Shown here in pieces: positions 32,035 to 38,053 of a stretch of 38,053 nucleotides of DNA (position 1 is the first letter of the stretch; each line of letters opens with the position of its first letter). The notes beneath the pieces were generated by a model. The model did no database searches. It was not told the DNA's origin and saw only the letters and a list, made by a program, of their open reading frames with translations. This DNA comes from Dehalococcoidia bacterium (GTDB lineage: Bacteria; Chloroflexota; Dehalococcoidia; Lucifugimonadales; UBA6952): NCBI GenBank assembly GCA_022450525.1, contig JAKUQA010000015.1, positions 1 to 38,053 on the forward strand. The letters run 5' to 3'. Position numbers and translations under genes: made by a program.

Positions 32035-32106
32035 TGTAATATTTTTGCTTTATATTTGGTTTTCGTTTACAATCCCCCCAGTTAAATAAATACCCAGGAG
32101 GTGTGT

Positions 32107-32781
32107 ATGGGTTCTGAAAAGAATATAGCGGCTATTTCATTATTTCTTGCTCCTATTTTAATGTTTTCGACATTTTTGATACTGTTAAGTGGGGTTGATG
32201 CGCAGGCATCCGATATACTTGCATTTACAATGACATTGGGTGAAAATTCATCAAATGTTGGTACAGGAATGGTCATAGTTACAATATTTATGGGAATTAT
32301 GTTTTCAGGATTTGGCTATGTCCGTAGTACCATGGCAGGAGGAAGTGGAGCAGGTTTAGCTAATATGGGATTTTTCCTAATTATTGGTTTGTTTGCTGCA
32401 TTTGTAGTTGAGAATAGTTTATGGGCTGCTGCAGCTGATTCTGCTGCAACTGGTATGGCAGCCGCTGCTGCTGCAGGAGATCCGAATGCAGCTGGACCAG
32501 CAGGAGTATCAACTGGCGCAACCTTATTTGTAGCATCTCAAGGTATCGGAACCATTGGTACTATAACTGGATTTTTAGGATTTATACTAATTGGCCTTAG
32601 TATGATTATCCAAAAAAACTGGAATATAATTGTAGCAATACTTTTAATTATTACAGGTCTTCTTGGTACAGTTGGTACACCGATTATTGGATACGATTCT
32701 GACACAATGTTTATTGTTTGGGTATCGATGATGGTTACCATATCAGTAACAGGTGTTTTTACGTATCTCAGAGAAGAGTAA
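32107..32781 (+). CDS. Polytopic membrane protein with Ala-rich loop, unknown function
   Basis: From ATG 32107 the protein has 224 residues; AGGAGG (32096-32101) lies five bases before it, so the upstream in-frame GTG (32101) is rejected. Six hydrophobic segments are visible, with an unusual loop near residues 115-145 made almost only of Ala, Gly, Ser and Pro (MAAAAAAGDPNAAGPAG). The sequence is very poor in charged residues. No family recognised. A U-tract terminator follows, so it is probably a single-gene transcript. Confidence 0.72.
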   Translation: MGSEKNIAAISLFLAPILMFSTFLILLSGVDAQASDILAFTMTLGENSSNVGTGMVIVTIFMGIMFSGFGYVRSTMAGGSGAGLANMGFFLIIGLFAAFVVENSLWAAAADSAATGMAAAAAAGDPNAAGPAGVSTGATLFVASQGIGTIGTITGFLGFILIGLSMIIQKNWNIIVAILLIITGLLGTVGTPIIGYDSDTMFIVWVSMMVTISVTGVFTYLREE

Positions 32782-32806
32782 TTTAACAATTAAATAGTTT
32801 TAATAG

Positions 32807-32837
32807 AAATGCCCAGAATTTTCTGGGCATTTTCTTA
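32807..32837 (+). terminator. Rho-independent terminator of the 32107 gene
   Basis: AAATGCCCAG (32807-32816) pairs with CTGGGCATTT (32823-32832), loop AATTTT, followed by TCTTATT. It lies 26 bases after the stop codon and before the CMD gene, which has its own ribosome binding site. Confidence 0.85.
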
Positions 32838-32856
32838 TTGTAATGAAGGGAGAGGT

Positions 32857-33234
32857 ATGGATAAGGAACTTTTTGAAAAGGGATTAGCAAAGAGGAAATC
32901 AGTATTAGGTGCAGAATACGTAGAACGATCTCTTGCACAAGCAACAGATTTTAATAGACCATTTCAAGAATTAGTAACTGAATTTGCGTGGGGATTTGGA
33001 TGGGGTGATGAAACATTAAATCAAAAAACGAGATCTATGCTTAACCTCGCAATGATTGCTGCATTAAATAGAATGACTGAGTGGGAATTACATCTTCGTG
33101 GTGCATTAAATAATGGAGTAACAAGAGAAGAAATTCAATCGATATTACATCACGTTGCTATTTATTGTGGTATGCCTGTTGGAGTTGAATGTTTTCGTAT
33201 TGCTCAAAGAGTTTTTTCGGATATAGATGGATAG
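32857..33234 (+). CDS. Carboxymuconolactone decarboxylase (CMD) family protein
   Basis: From ATG 32857 the protein has 125 residues, usual for PcaC-type CMD proteins. The run GLAKRKSVLGAEYVERSLA, then FAWGFGWGDETLNQKTRSMLNLAMIAALNRMTE, LRGALNNGVTREEI and LHHVAIYCGMPVGVECFR match the family throughout. The single Cys near the end (YCGMP) is not the CxxC of AhpD, so a peroxidase role is unlikely. PcaC decarboxylates 4-carboxymuconolactone; here no other protocatechuate genes are near. The frame could be extended upstream to 32809 but that would run through the terminator; GGGAGAGG supports 32857. Confidence 0.9.
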   Translation: MDKELFEKGLAKRKSVLGAEYVERSLAQATDFNRPFQELVTEFAWGFGWGDETLNQKTRSMLNLAMIAALNRMTEWELHLRGALNNGVTREEIQSILHHVAIYCGMPVGVECFRIAQRVFSDIDG

Positions 33235-33248
33235 GTTTGAATAACATA

Positions 33249-33839
33249 TCAAGATAGAATTGCCCATAATACGACTAAGATAGTTAGTATTATCATGCTT
33301 CTCATGAGTTTTTGGTTATTTGGTAGAGAACGACCAAGTACACTACCACCCCAACACCAAAGGCTCGTGAGTGTTAACTGACATACAGCAAAACCAAAGA
33401 CAACACTTACTAATTGGGTAGGAAAAGAGCCTATAGCAGGGGCAAAGTTACTCCATGCAAGAGCAGACATTACCCATGCTTTGGGATTAAGCGGATGAAC
33501 AATGACGCCATGTTTAAAATCAAATTGGTGTGATTGTTGAATATTGTCTGAATTAACAGGTTTAGTATTCCAAGATCGCGAAGCAAGATAAATCATATAG
33601 ACAGCGCTTATATATTTGAATATTTGAAACAGTGTTGTGTTCTCAGAGAGGATTACTCCAAATCCAAATCCGATGAGAATATTGAGAGGTATTTTCCCAA
33701 CTGCAAGGCCTAGTAGGAATCCACTGCATGATTTCAATCCTATTTGTGAACCACCAAGCATAGCAAGTAAATTTGCAGGACCAGGTGTTCCTACCATTAA
33801 AATCATAAAACCAAAAAGGGATAGGTATGCTTCTATCAT
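33249..33839 (-). CDS. LysE/RhtB family amino acid exporter, copy 2
   Basis: A 196-residue protein with six hydrophobic segments and the motifs GTPGPANLLAMLGGSQ near residue 17 and HPLNPKAW near residue 114. It aligns without gaps over nearly its full length with the exporter at 4032, including QQSHQF, LAWSNFAPAIG, SLWCW and VVLWAI. No ketopantoate-reductase-like gene is beside this copy; it stands alone, converging on the CMD gene with a 14-base gap. Substrate unknown. Confidence 0.9.
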   Translation of the reverse strand: MIEAYLSLFGFMILMVGTPGPANLLAMLGGSQIGLKSCSGFLLGLAVGKIPLNILIGFGFGVILSENTTLFQIFKYISAVYMIYLASRSWNTKPVNSDNIQQSHQFDFKHGVIVHPLNPKAWVMSALAWSNFAPAIGSFPTQLVSVVFGFAVCQLTLTSLWCWGGSVLGRSLPNNQKLMRSMIILTILVVLWAILS

Positions 33840-33882
33840 CGTATTATATTAATTCTTGAATACAAATTACTAAAGAATTAAT

Positions 33883-34230
33883 TTACTTTCTTCTTACATC
33901 AATGAAACTTTTTACAAATAACCCTATTGCAAGAGTAGATGTTCCTATCATTACAAGTAGTCGTAGTAGACCTAGTCCCCCATCATCAAGCGATTTTGGT
34001 AACCTCATTCCAATAAGAGATAGAAGAATGATAAATGTTAATAGAACAGCAATATGGGCTACAATTTTGTTTAGATCTGGTTTGTTGGAAGAAACTACAT
34101 AGCATATAAGCAATAGTATCCCAAATATAACTGGAATAAGAGCAGTAATTGAGGATACTTCAACATATCCCCATAAACCCATTGCAATAAGAGATATGGA
34201 ATTTATTAAATTTGATTTTGCTGGACTCAT
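33883..34230 (-). CDS. Four-helix membrane protein, unknown function
   Basis: A 115-residue protein with four predicted membrane helices (about 9-21, 29-46, 58-76 and 87-107), starting SNLINSISLIAMGLWGYVEV, a start I associate with uncharacterised small proteins of marine bacteria. AAGGA lies about ten bases before the ATG, and a near-consensus promoter is at 34270-34298. It is 43 bases upstream of the exporter gene on the same strand, so the two may share a transcript. Confidence 0.7.
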   Translation of the reverse strand: MSPAKSNLINSISLIAMGLWGYVEVSSITALIPVIFGILLLICYVVSSNKPDLNKIVAHIAVLLTFIILLSLIGMRLPKSLDDGGLGLLRLLVMIGTSTLAIGLFVKSFIDVRRK

Positions 34231-34269
34231 AGTTTGTATTTTCCTTGTTATTTAAAATCGTTTAATATT

Positions 34270-34298
34270 ATTAAACTTTAGGGATATGAAGCTGTCAA
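34270..34298 (-). promoter_or_regulatory. Promoter of the 34230 gene
   Basis: TTGACA (34298-34293, minus strand) and TTTAAT (34275-34270) are spaced by 17 bases. The predicted start near 34263 gives a leader of about 33 bases. Confidence 0.65.
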
Positions 34299-34304
34299 TT
34301 TTTT

Positions 34305-34325
34305 ATATGATTTGATCAATCATAT
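34305..34325. promoter_or_regulatory. Inverted repeat upstream of asparaginase gene
   Basis: ATATGATT (34305-34312) and AATCATAT (34318-34325) are perfect complements around TGATC. It stands between divergent genes, 36 bases before the asparaginase start and just upstream of the minus promoter, and could be an operator for one or both. Confidence 0.45.
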
Positions 34326-34361
34326 CTGTAGAATTTATTTTTAGAAATATAGGTGATGAAT

Positions 34362-35363
34362 ATGAATAAGAAATTACCCAAAGTACATATAATTGCAACT
34401 GGTGGAACTATATCTGGTATTGGTGCTAATCGACTTGATTATACTCAATATTCTGATACAGGAAATCGTTATACAATTGAACAACTTATAGAACGAATTC
34501 CTGAAGTAAAAAATGTTGCAAATTTAACCTACGAAAATTTATTAGCTACTGGTAGTACCAATATTACTCCGAAAGATTGGTTAGTAATTGCAGAACGTGC
34601 AAATACTCTTTTACAGGACGGTATTGACGGTATTGTTATTACTCATGGCACAGCTACTTTAGAAGAAACAGCATATTTTTTACATCTTACAATTAAGTCT
34701 AATAAACCCGTTGTATTAACTGGCGCCATGAGACCTCCATCATCGATGAGTACAGATGCAGATATTAATTTACTTGATGCTATTCGTATTGCATCTAGTG
34801 GCAACGCACAAAATATGGGTGTAATGGGAGTGTTAAATAATCAAATCCATTCGGCTAGGGAAATTATTAAAATGAATACCTTACGTGTTGATACGTTCCA
34901 ATCTAATGATTTAGGCTTTTTAGGTTTTGTAGATTCAGATGGGCAAGTAATTTTTTATCGCAATTCTATAAAAACTCATACCTATATGAGTGAGTTTAGT
35001 ACACAGGGGTTAGATCAATTACCAAGAGTTGATATTGTCGTTGCTTATTCTGGTGGTGACGGTTTGTTGATTGATGCTGTGAAAAAAAATGAATCTCAAG
35101 GACTAATACTTGCTGGTTTCGGATCCGGCACATTGCCAACGGTAATGAAAGATTCTGCTCTTGAATTGGTCAAAGGTGGCATCCCAGTAGTATTGGCATC
35201 TCGGTCTATTATGGGTAGGATCGTACTCACTGAAAAATTAAGAGATGAAGGCTTTATTACTTGTGATAATTTGTCACCTCAAAAAGCTCGAATATTACTA
35301 ATGTTAAGTTTATTACAAACAAGCGATACACAAAAAATTAGAGATTTATTTGAAAAATATTAG
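34362..35363 (+). CDS. L-asparaginase-like amidohydrolase (type II form) with altered active site
   Basis: From ATG 34362 the protein has 333 residues. The first catalytic Thr is in ATGGTISG and the second motif reads ITHGTATLEETA: Thr97 is kept, but Ala98 replaces the Asp that binds the substrate amino group in E. coli asparaginase II (HGTDTMEET). The Lys of the second triad appears in SAREIIKMNT and GAMRPPSSMSTDADINLLDA is typical. No signal peptide is seen, so it is cytoplasmic. The Ala suggests a different substrate or lower asparaginase activity. TAGG (34350-34353) is eight bases from this ATG; ATG 34356 is less well placed. Confidence 0.88.
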   Translation: MNKKLPKVHIIATGGTISGIGANRLDYTQYSDTGNRYTIEQLIERIPEVKNVANLTYENLLATGSTNITPKDWLVIAERANTLLQDGIDGIVITHGTATLEETAYFLHLTIKSNKPVVLTGAMRPPSSMSTDADINLLDAIRIASSGNAQNMGVMGVLNNQIHSAREIIKMNTLRVDTFQSNDLGFLGFVDSDGQVIFYRNSIKTHTYMSEFSTQGLDQLPRVDIVVAYSGGDGLLIDAVKKNESQGLILAGFGSGTLPTVMKDSALELVKGGIPVVLASRSIMGRIVLTEKLRDEGFITCDNLSPQKARILLMLSLLQTSDTQKIRDLFEKY

Positions 35364-35366
35364 AAT

Positions 35367-36470
35367 TTATTTGTTATAGTTGTAAATAATAAACTCATCA
35401 ATTATTTCATTATCGATATTTTTGAAATACCCTTTTGCTTTTGTTGGATCTCCATCTATATGAAATATAATAAAAAGTGCACCAGGCTTAGCATTTTGAT
35501 TTGAGGTATAAATTTTTGCCCATTCATTATTACATCCGTAGGGATAAGTTATAGGTTTACATCTTTCTTGAGCTCGTATACTTTCTCCACCGATGGCAGA
35601 AACAAATACAAATGTAGATCCTTTTTGATTTTCTGTTTCTTTGGATATTTTAATCTCGTTAGGTTGATTCCATTCTAGATGAACTTCTTGAGTTATAGTA
35701 TTGGTCAAAGTTTTTGTTCTTGAGTAAGTATGTGAATGACCGGTAGCAATTATTGCTCCACCTTTTCTACATTCTTCATAAGGTTCCCAGCCAACTTCAT
35801 CTTTTTTCCCGGCTATTTGCATTTCTTTTTGATTCTTATGCCAGCTGCATATTTCCCATATGGAATCATTTTTTTCTAAGGCATCATTTATATAGCTATC
35901 GTGATTGTTTCCTATTTCTCCTGCTCCAGATAATAGAAAAAATAACCCTTTATAATTACAGGATGATTTAATACCAAGATTGCCAACACAAGTAATATCA
36001 AGATTATTATCAACTCTTTGTTGTAATAATTTTTGATAGGTTGACCAGTTACCTCCATCATGATTTCCCATTGTTCCAAAGTAGGGAAAATTAGGGCCTA
36101 ATATATTTGTTATTTGCGCATCCCAATCAAGCGCGGTACCTATGTAACTTTCACGGCCAAATAAGTATTTTATGATAGAGTTACAACAACCAAAATCCCC
36201 TGTATGTATTACCATATCCGTTTTTTCATTTTTTATTAATTGCAGTACTTTTTTAGCATTTTCATTAATTCCTTGATCTGCTATAAAAGCTACTTTTAAT
36301 TCTTCAGTTGTTTCTTTGGAATTTAAATTAGAGGGTGTTGTTAATTCTAATATTGGCATTGAATCTTTAGTAGATATTATGGTCTTAGAATTTTTTTCGT
36401 TAGATTGAGAACATCCTGTGAATATCAGAATGAGCAGTATAAAAATAAATAACTTTTTATAATAATGCAT
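35367..36470 (-). CDS. Calcineurin-like metallophosphoesterase lipoprotein
   Basis: A 367-residue protein. The signal peptide ends in the lipobox IFTGC (Cys near residue 20). A metallophosphoesterase domain follows: VAFIADQG, HTGDFGC (GD motif), GTMGNHDGG (GNHD motif) and ATGHSHTYSR (GHxH motif). Metal ligands are thus present except that the first D-x-H motif reads DQG, lacking the His. The protein would be outside the cytoplasmic membrane, acting on a phosphate ester. It converges with asparaginase (three bases between stops). Confidence 0.85.
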   Translation of the reverse strand: MHYYKKLFIFILLILIFTGCSQSNEKNSKTIISTKDSMPILELTTPSNLNSKETTEELKVAFIADQGINENAKKVLQLIKNEKTDMVIHTGDFGCCNSIIKYLFGRESYIGTALDWDAQITNILGPNFPYFGTMGNHDGGNWSTYQKLLQQRVDNNLDITCVGNLGIKSSCNYKGLFFLLSGAGEIGNNHDSYINDALEKNDSIWEICSWHKNQKEMQIAGKKDEVGWEPYEECRKGGAIIATGHSHTYSRTKTLTNTITQEVHLEWNQPNEIKISKETENQKGSTFVFVSAIGGESIRAQERCKPITYPYGCNNEWAKIYTSNQNAKPGALFIIFHIDGDPTKAKGYFKNIDNEIIDEFIIYNYNK

Positions 36471-36495
36471 TGTTATTTAAGGGTGAGAAATATAT

Positions 36496-36570
36496 TGGCT
36501 CCGCAGGTAGGACTCGAACCTACGACCAATCGGTTAACAGCCGACCGCTCTACCACTGAGCTACTGCGGA
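36496..36570 (-). tRNA. tRNA-Asn (GTT)
   Basis: The minus strand folds into a full cloverleaf: acceptor TCCGCAG/CTGCGGA, D arm GCTC/GAGC, anticodon stem CGGCT with loop CTGTTAA (anticodon GTT), and T arm CGTAG-GTTCGAGT-CCTACC region. The discriminator base is G and the CCA end is encoded (36498-36496). A TATACG box with TTGCTT lies about 20-40 bases upstream as a possible promoter. Confidence 0.97.
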
Positions 36571-36614
36571 TCATTAGGAGAAAATCGTATAGGATTTGTA
36601 TTTAAAAAGCAAGT

Positions 36615-37250
36615 CTATTTTTTATTTATAGGGGGTTCATTATTGGCCACTTGCCACATGTACCATGACCCAATAGAACGATACGGCTTCCATTTGGAAG
36701 TAATTTTTTCGATTTCGTCCAATTCTGCTTTTTCTTTATCAAAATAGACTATTCTTATACCTTTAATTAGTCCTGCATCTCTATGAGAAAATATATCCAG
36801 CCTTCGTAATGAAAACATTTGAAACATTTCTGCAGTCCAAATACCAATTCCTCGTAATTTAATGAGCTTTTCAATTATAAATTCATTAGATTTATCATAG
36901 AGGGAAGTAAGGTAATCTGGCTTTTTAATGAGAACCTCAGATATTTCTTTCATACTTCTACATTTCGCATATGATAATCCACACATTCTTAAATCTTCAG
37001 TGGATGTTCGAATTAAGAACTCTGGTGTGAATTCTGTTATCTTTCCAAAGGAATAGATCCTGTCTTTTATTGTGCGTGCGACTTTTGTTGATAGTTGTTG
37101 AGATACAATTGAGCTTATTAAATTATCAAATAAATTAATATCCGTTTCTATTTTTTTTGCAAAAGGAGAAATCCCAAATTGATGTATGAGAGGTTCCATT
37201 TTCTCATCTGATTCTATCAAATGGTTTTTAATAGTTCCCCAATCTATCAT
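36615..37250 (-). CDS. DNA-3-methyladenine glycosylase (AlkA-like, HhH-GPD)
   Basis: A 211-residue HhH-GPD glycosylase. The helix-hairpin-helix is at about 131-141 (KLRGIGIWTAE) and the catalytic Asp is probably Asp158 in FSHRDAGL (family form 'fP..D.gl'). DNLISSIVSQQLSTKVA near residues 42-58 is the usual start of the core domain. There is no iron-sulfur cluster Cys set, excluding EndoIII/MutY. It removes alkylated bases from DNA. It overlaps the CoA-transferase stop in a TAATG junction, so the two genes are co-translated, an unusual pair. Confidence 0.9.
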   Translation of the reverse strand: MIDWGTIKNHLIESDEKMEPLIHQFGISPFAKKIETDINLFDNLISSIVSQQLSTKVARTIKDRIYSFGKITEFTPEFLIRTSTEDLRMCGLSYAKCRSMKEISEVLIKKPDYLTSLYDKSNEFIIEKLIKLRGIGIWTAEMFQMFSLRRLDIFSHRDAGLIKGIRIVYFDKEKAELDEIEKITSKWKPYRSIGSWYMWQVANNEPPINKK

Positions 37251-38053
37251 TAGATAACTTCTTCAGCATGAAGAGCATCTAATTCTTCTTCTGAAAGATT
37301 GAGAAGCTCAGATAAAACTTCTCTAGAGTGTTCACCAGGTAAGGGGGCATGTCCAATTTGATACCCACTTCTACTGAAATGAAAGATATCTCCTATAGCA
37401 TTAATACGGCCTACATTGGGCGCATCCGTAATATAATCATCAATTTCTTCGATAATATTTCTTTCTCGCATATGGGGATCATGAGCAGCTTCGGCGATAG
37501 TATTAATTTTTTGTATTGGGACTCCATGGGGCGAAAAAAGATTTATCACTTCATCTCTAGTTTTTTCAGAAAACCATTCAGATAAATACTCTTCTATTTC
37601 TACTGCATTTTCGGTTCTTCCTTGTCGTGTGGCATATCGTTCATCATCTATCCACTCTTTTTTACCTACAACTTCAGCAGCTCTTTTCCACATTCTTGGA
37701 CCCGTTGAAATTAGATAAACCCATCCATCCTTACATTGATAAGTGTTGGTGAAAGTATTACCATTACCTGTTCTTCGTGGAGCTGCACCTGTTGTTAAGT
37801 ATGTAGATATTGGGATTTCTGCAGTTGTATAACCTGTATCTGCTAAACAAACATCTAAACTTTGGCCTTCACCAGAAATTCGTGATTCCCATAATGCAGA
37901 TAATGCCCCAATAGTTGCATGAAGAGCTGTAATTCTATCAATAAGTGGGAAAGAACATTTGAATGGATCCATTCCTTCTGTTCCTTGTGTTGTCATTAAT
38001 CCACTTATCGCTTGACCTATTGGATCAAAACCCACTCGGTCTTTATATGGTCC
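37250..38053 (-). CDS. Class III CoA-transferase (CaiB/BaiF family), partial
   Basis: The frame runs from the right edge (38053) to TAA 37252-37250, 267 residues of the C-terminal two thirds; the N-terminus is beyond the window. It begins GPYKDRVGFDPIGQAISGLM, a family hallmark, and continues with GEGQSLDVCLADT, TGNGNTFTNTYQCKDGWVYL and VPIQKINTIAEAAHDPHMRERN, all typical for CaiB/BaiF. The enzyme moves CoA from one carboxylic acid to another, usually in catabolism of unusual acids. The catalytic Asp, normally about residue 170, falls near DVCLADT at the retained start. Confidence 0.92.
   Translation of the reverse strand, partial: GPYKDRVGFDPIGQAISGLMTTQGTEGMDPFKCSFPLIDRITALHATIGALSALWESRISGEGQSLDVCLADTGYTTAEIPISTYLTTGAAPRRTGNGNTFTNTYQCKDGWVYLISTGPRMWKRAAEVVGKKEWIDDERYATRQGRTENAVEIEEYLSEWFSEKTRDEVINLFSPHGVPIQKINTIAEAAHDPHMRERNIIEEIDDYITDAPNVGRINAIGDIFHFSRSGYQIGHAPLPGEHSREVLSELLNLSEEELDALHAEEVI

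Noticed and set aside
32809..32856. Upstream extension of the CMD protein
   Set aside because: It runs through the terminator of the preceding gene; ATG 32857 has the ribosome binding site.
32857..33234. AhpD-like peroxidase or second selenoprotein
   Set aside because: There is no CxxC/UxxC motif and no in-frame TGA; it is a plain CMD protein.

Overview
The window is very AT-rich (roughly one third G+C by eye) and densely packed with bacterial genes: short gaps, many TAATG/ATGA overlaps, some TTG starts, ordinary sigma-70-type promoters and U-tract terminators. One tRNA gene (Asn, GTT) is present. There is no phage, transposon, rRNA or CRISPR. The mix (branched-chain amino acid ABC genes, BMP-type purine ABC genes, an enolase-superfamily enzyme, a class III CoA-transferase, a CMD-family protein, LysE exporters and a lipoprotein with a long Pro-Thr linker) suits a free-living, streamlined, probably marine heterotroph. 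The Pro-Thr-rich lipoprotein and overall flavour recall Chloroflexota (SAR202/Dehalococcoidia-like), but this placement is an inference without a marker gene.

Layout. 1-2557 (minus): livG-livF-livH and the first codons of livM. 2778-5548: small membrane protein, a tandem DUF805 pair, a LysE-type exporter and a ketopantoate-reductase-like enzyme. 5625-11938: a lipid-modification block with an alpha/beta hydrolase, two CFA-type methyltransferases, an FAD oxidoreductase and a DUF1365 protein on plus, facing an ABM-type protein and a diiron acyl-ACP-desaturase-like protein on minus. 12036-14622: hypothetical protein, MFS transporter, dual-specificity-type phosphatase. 14705-21143: purine salvage, with guaC on plus facing an operon on minus for a BMP lipoprotein, a double ABC ATPase, two permeases and a hypoxanthine phosphoribosyltransferase. 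21280-27782: GNAT-like protein, cyclase, small proteins, MFS, DEAD-box helicase, Pro-Thr lipoprotein. 27855-31623 (minus): NIPSNAP-like and GYD proteins, a coiled-coil membrane protein, an enolase-superfamily enzyme and an OsmC protein. 32107-38053: membrane proteins, CMD protein, second LysE exporter, asparaginase, metallophosphoesterase lipoprotein, tRNA-Asn, AlkA-type glycosylase and a partial CoA-transferase.

Two signals stand out. First, the OsmC gene (27855-28364) is interrupted by one in-frame TGA exactly where the family has its peroxidatic cysteine, and a SECIS-like double stem with a GGUAC apical loop follows directly; I read it as a selenoprotein rather than a pseudogene. Second, the 5' leader of the gene starting at 31623 has the layout of a classical transcription attenuator: a short ORF with eight Cys codons in eleven, then mutually exclusive stems ending in a U-tract terminator just before the ribosome binding site. 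A CRP-like palindrome lies upstream of it. The function of the genes it would control is unknown, so this may be a new cysteine-responsive regulon.

Smaller points are a His/Glu repeat in the BMP lipoprotein, a hairpin between the BMP gene and its ABC genes, a probable leaderless gene at 23753, an asparaginase lacking its usual catalytic-site Asp, and two nearly identical-looking LysE paralogues 29 kb apart.
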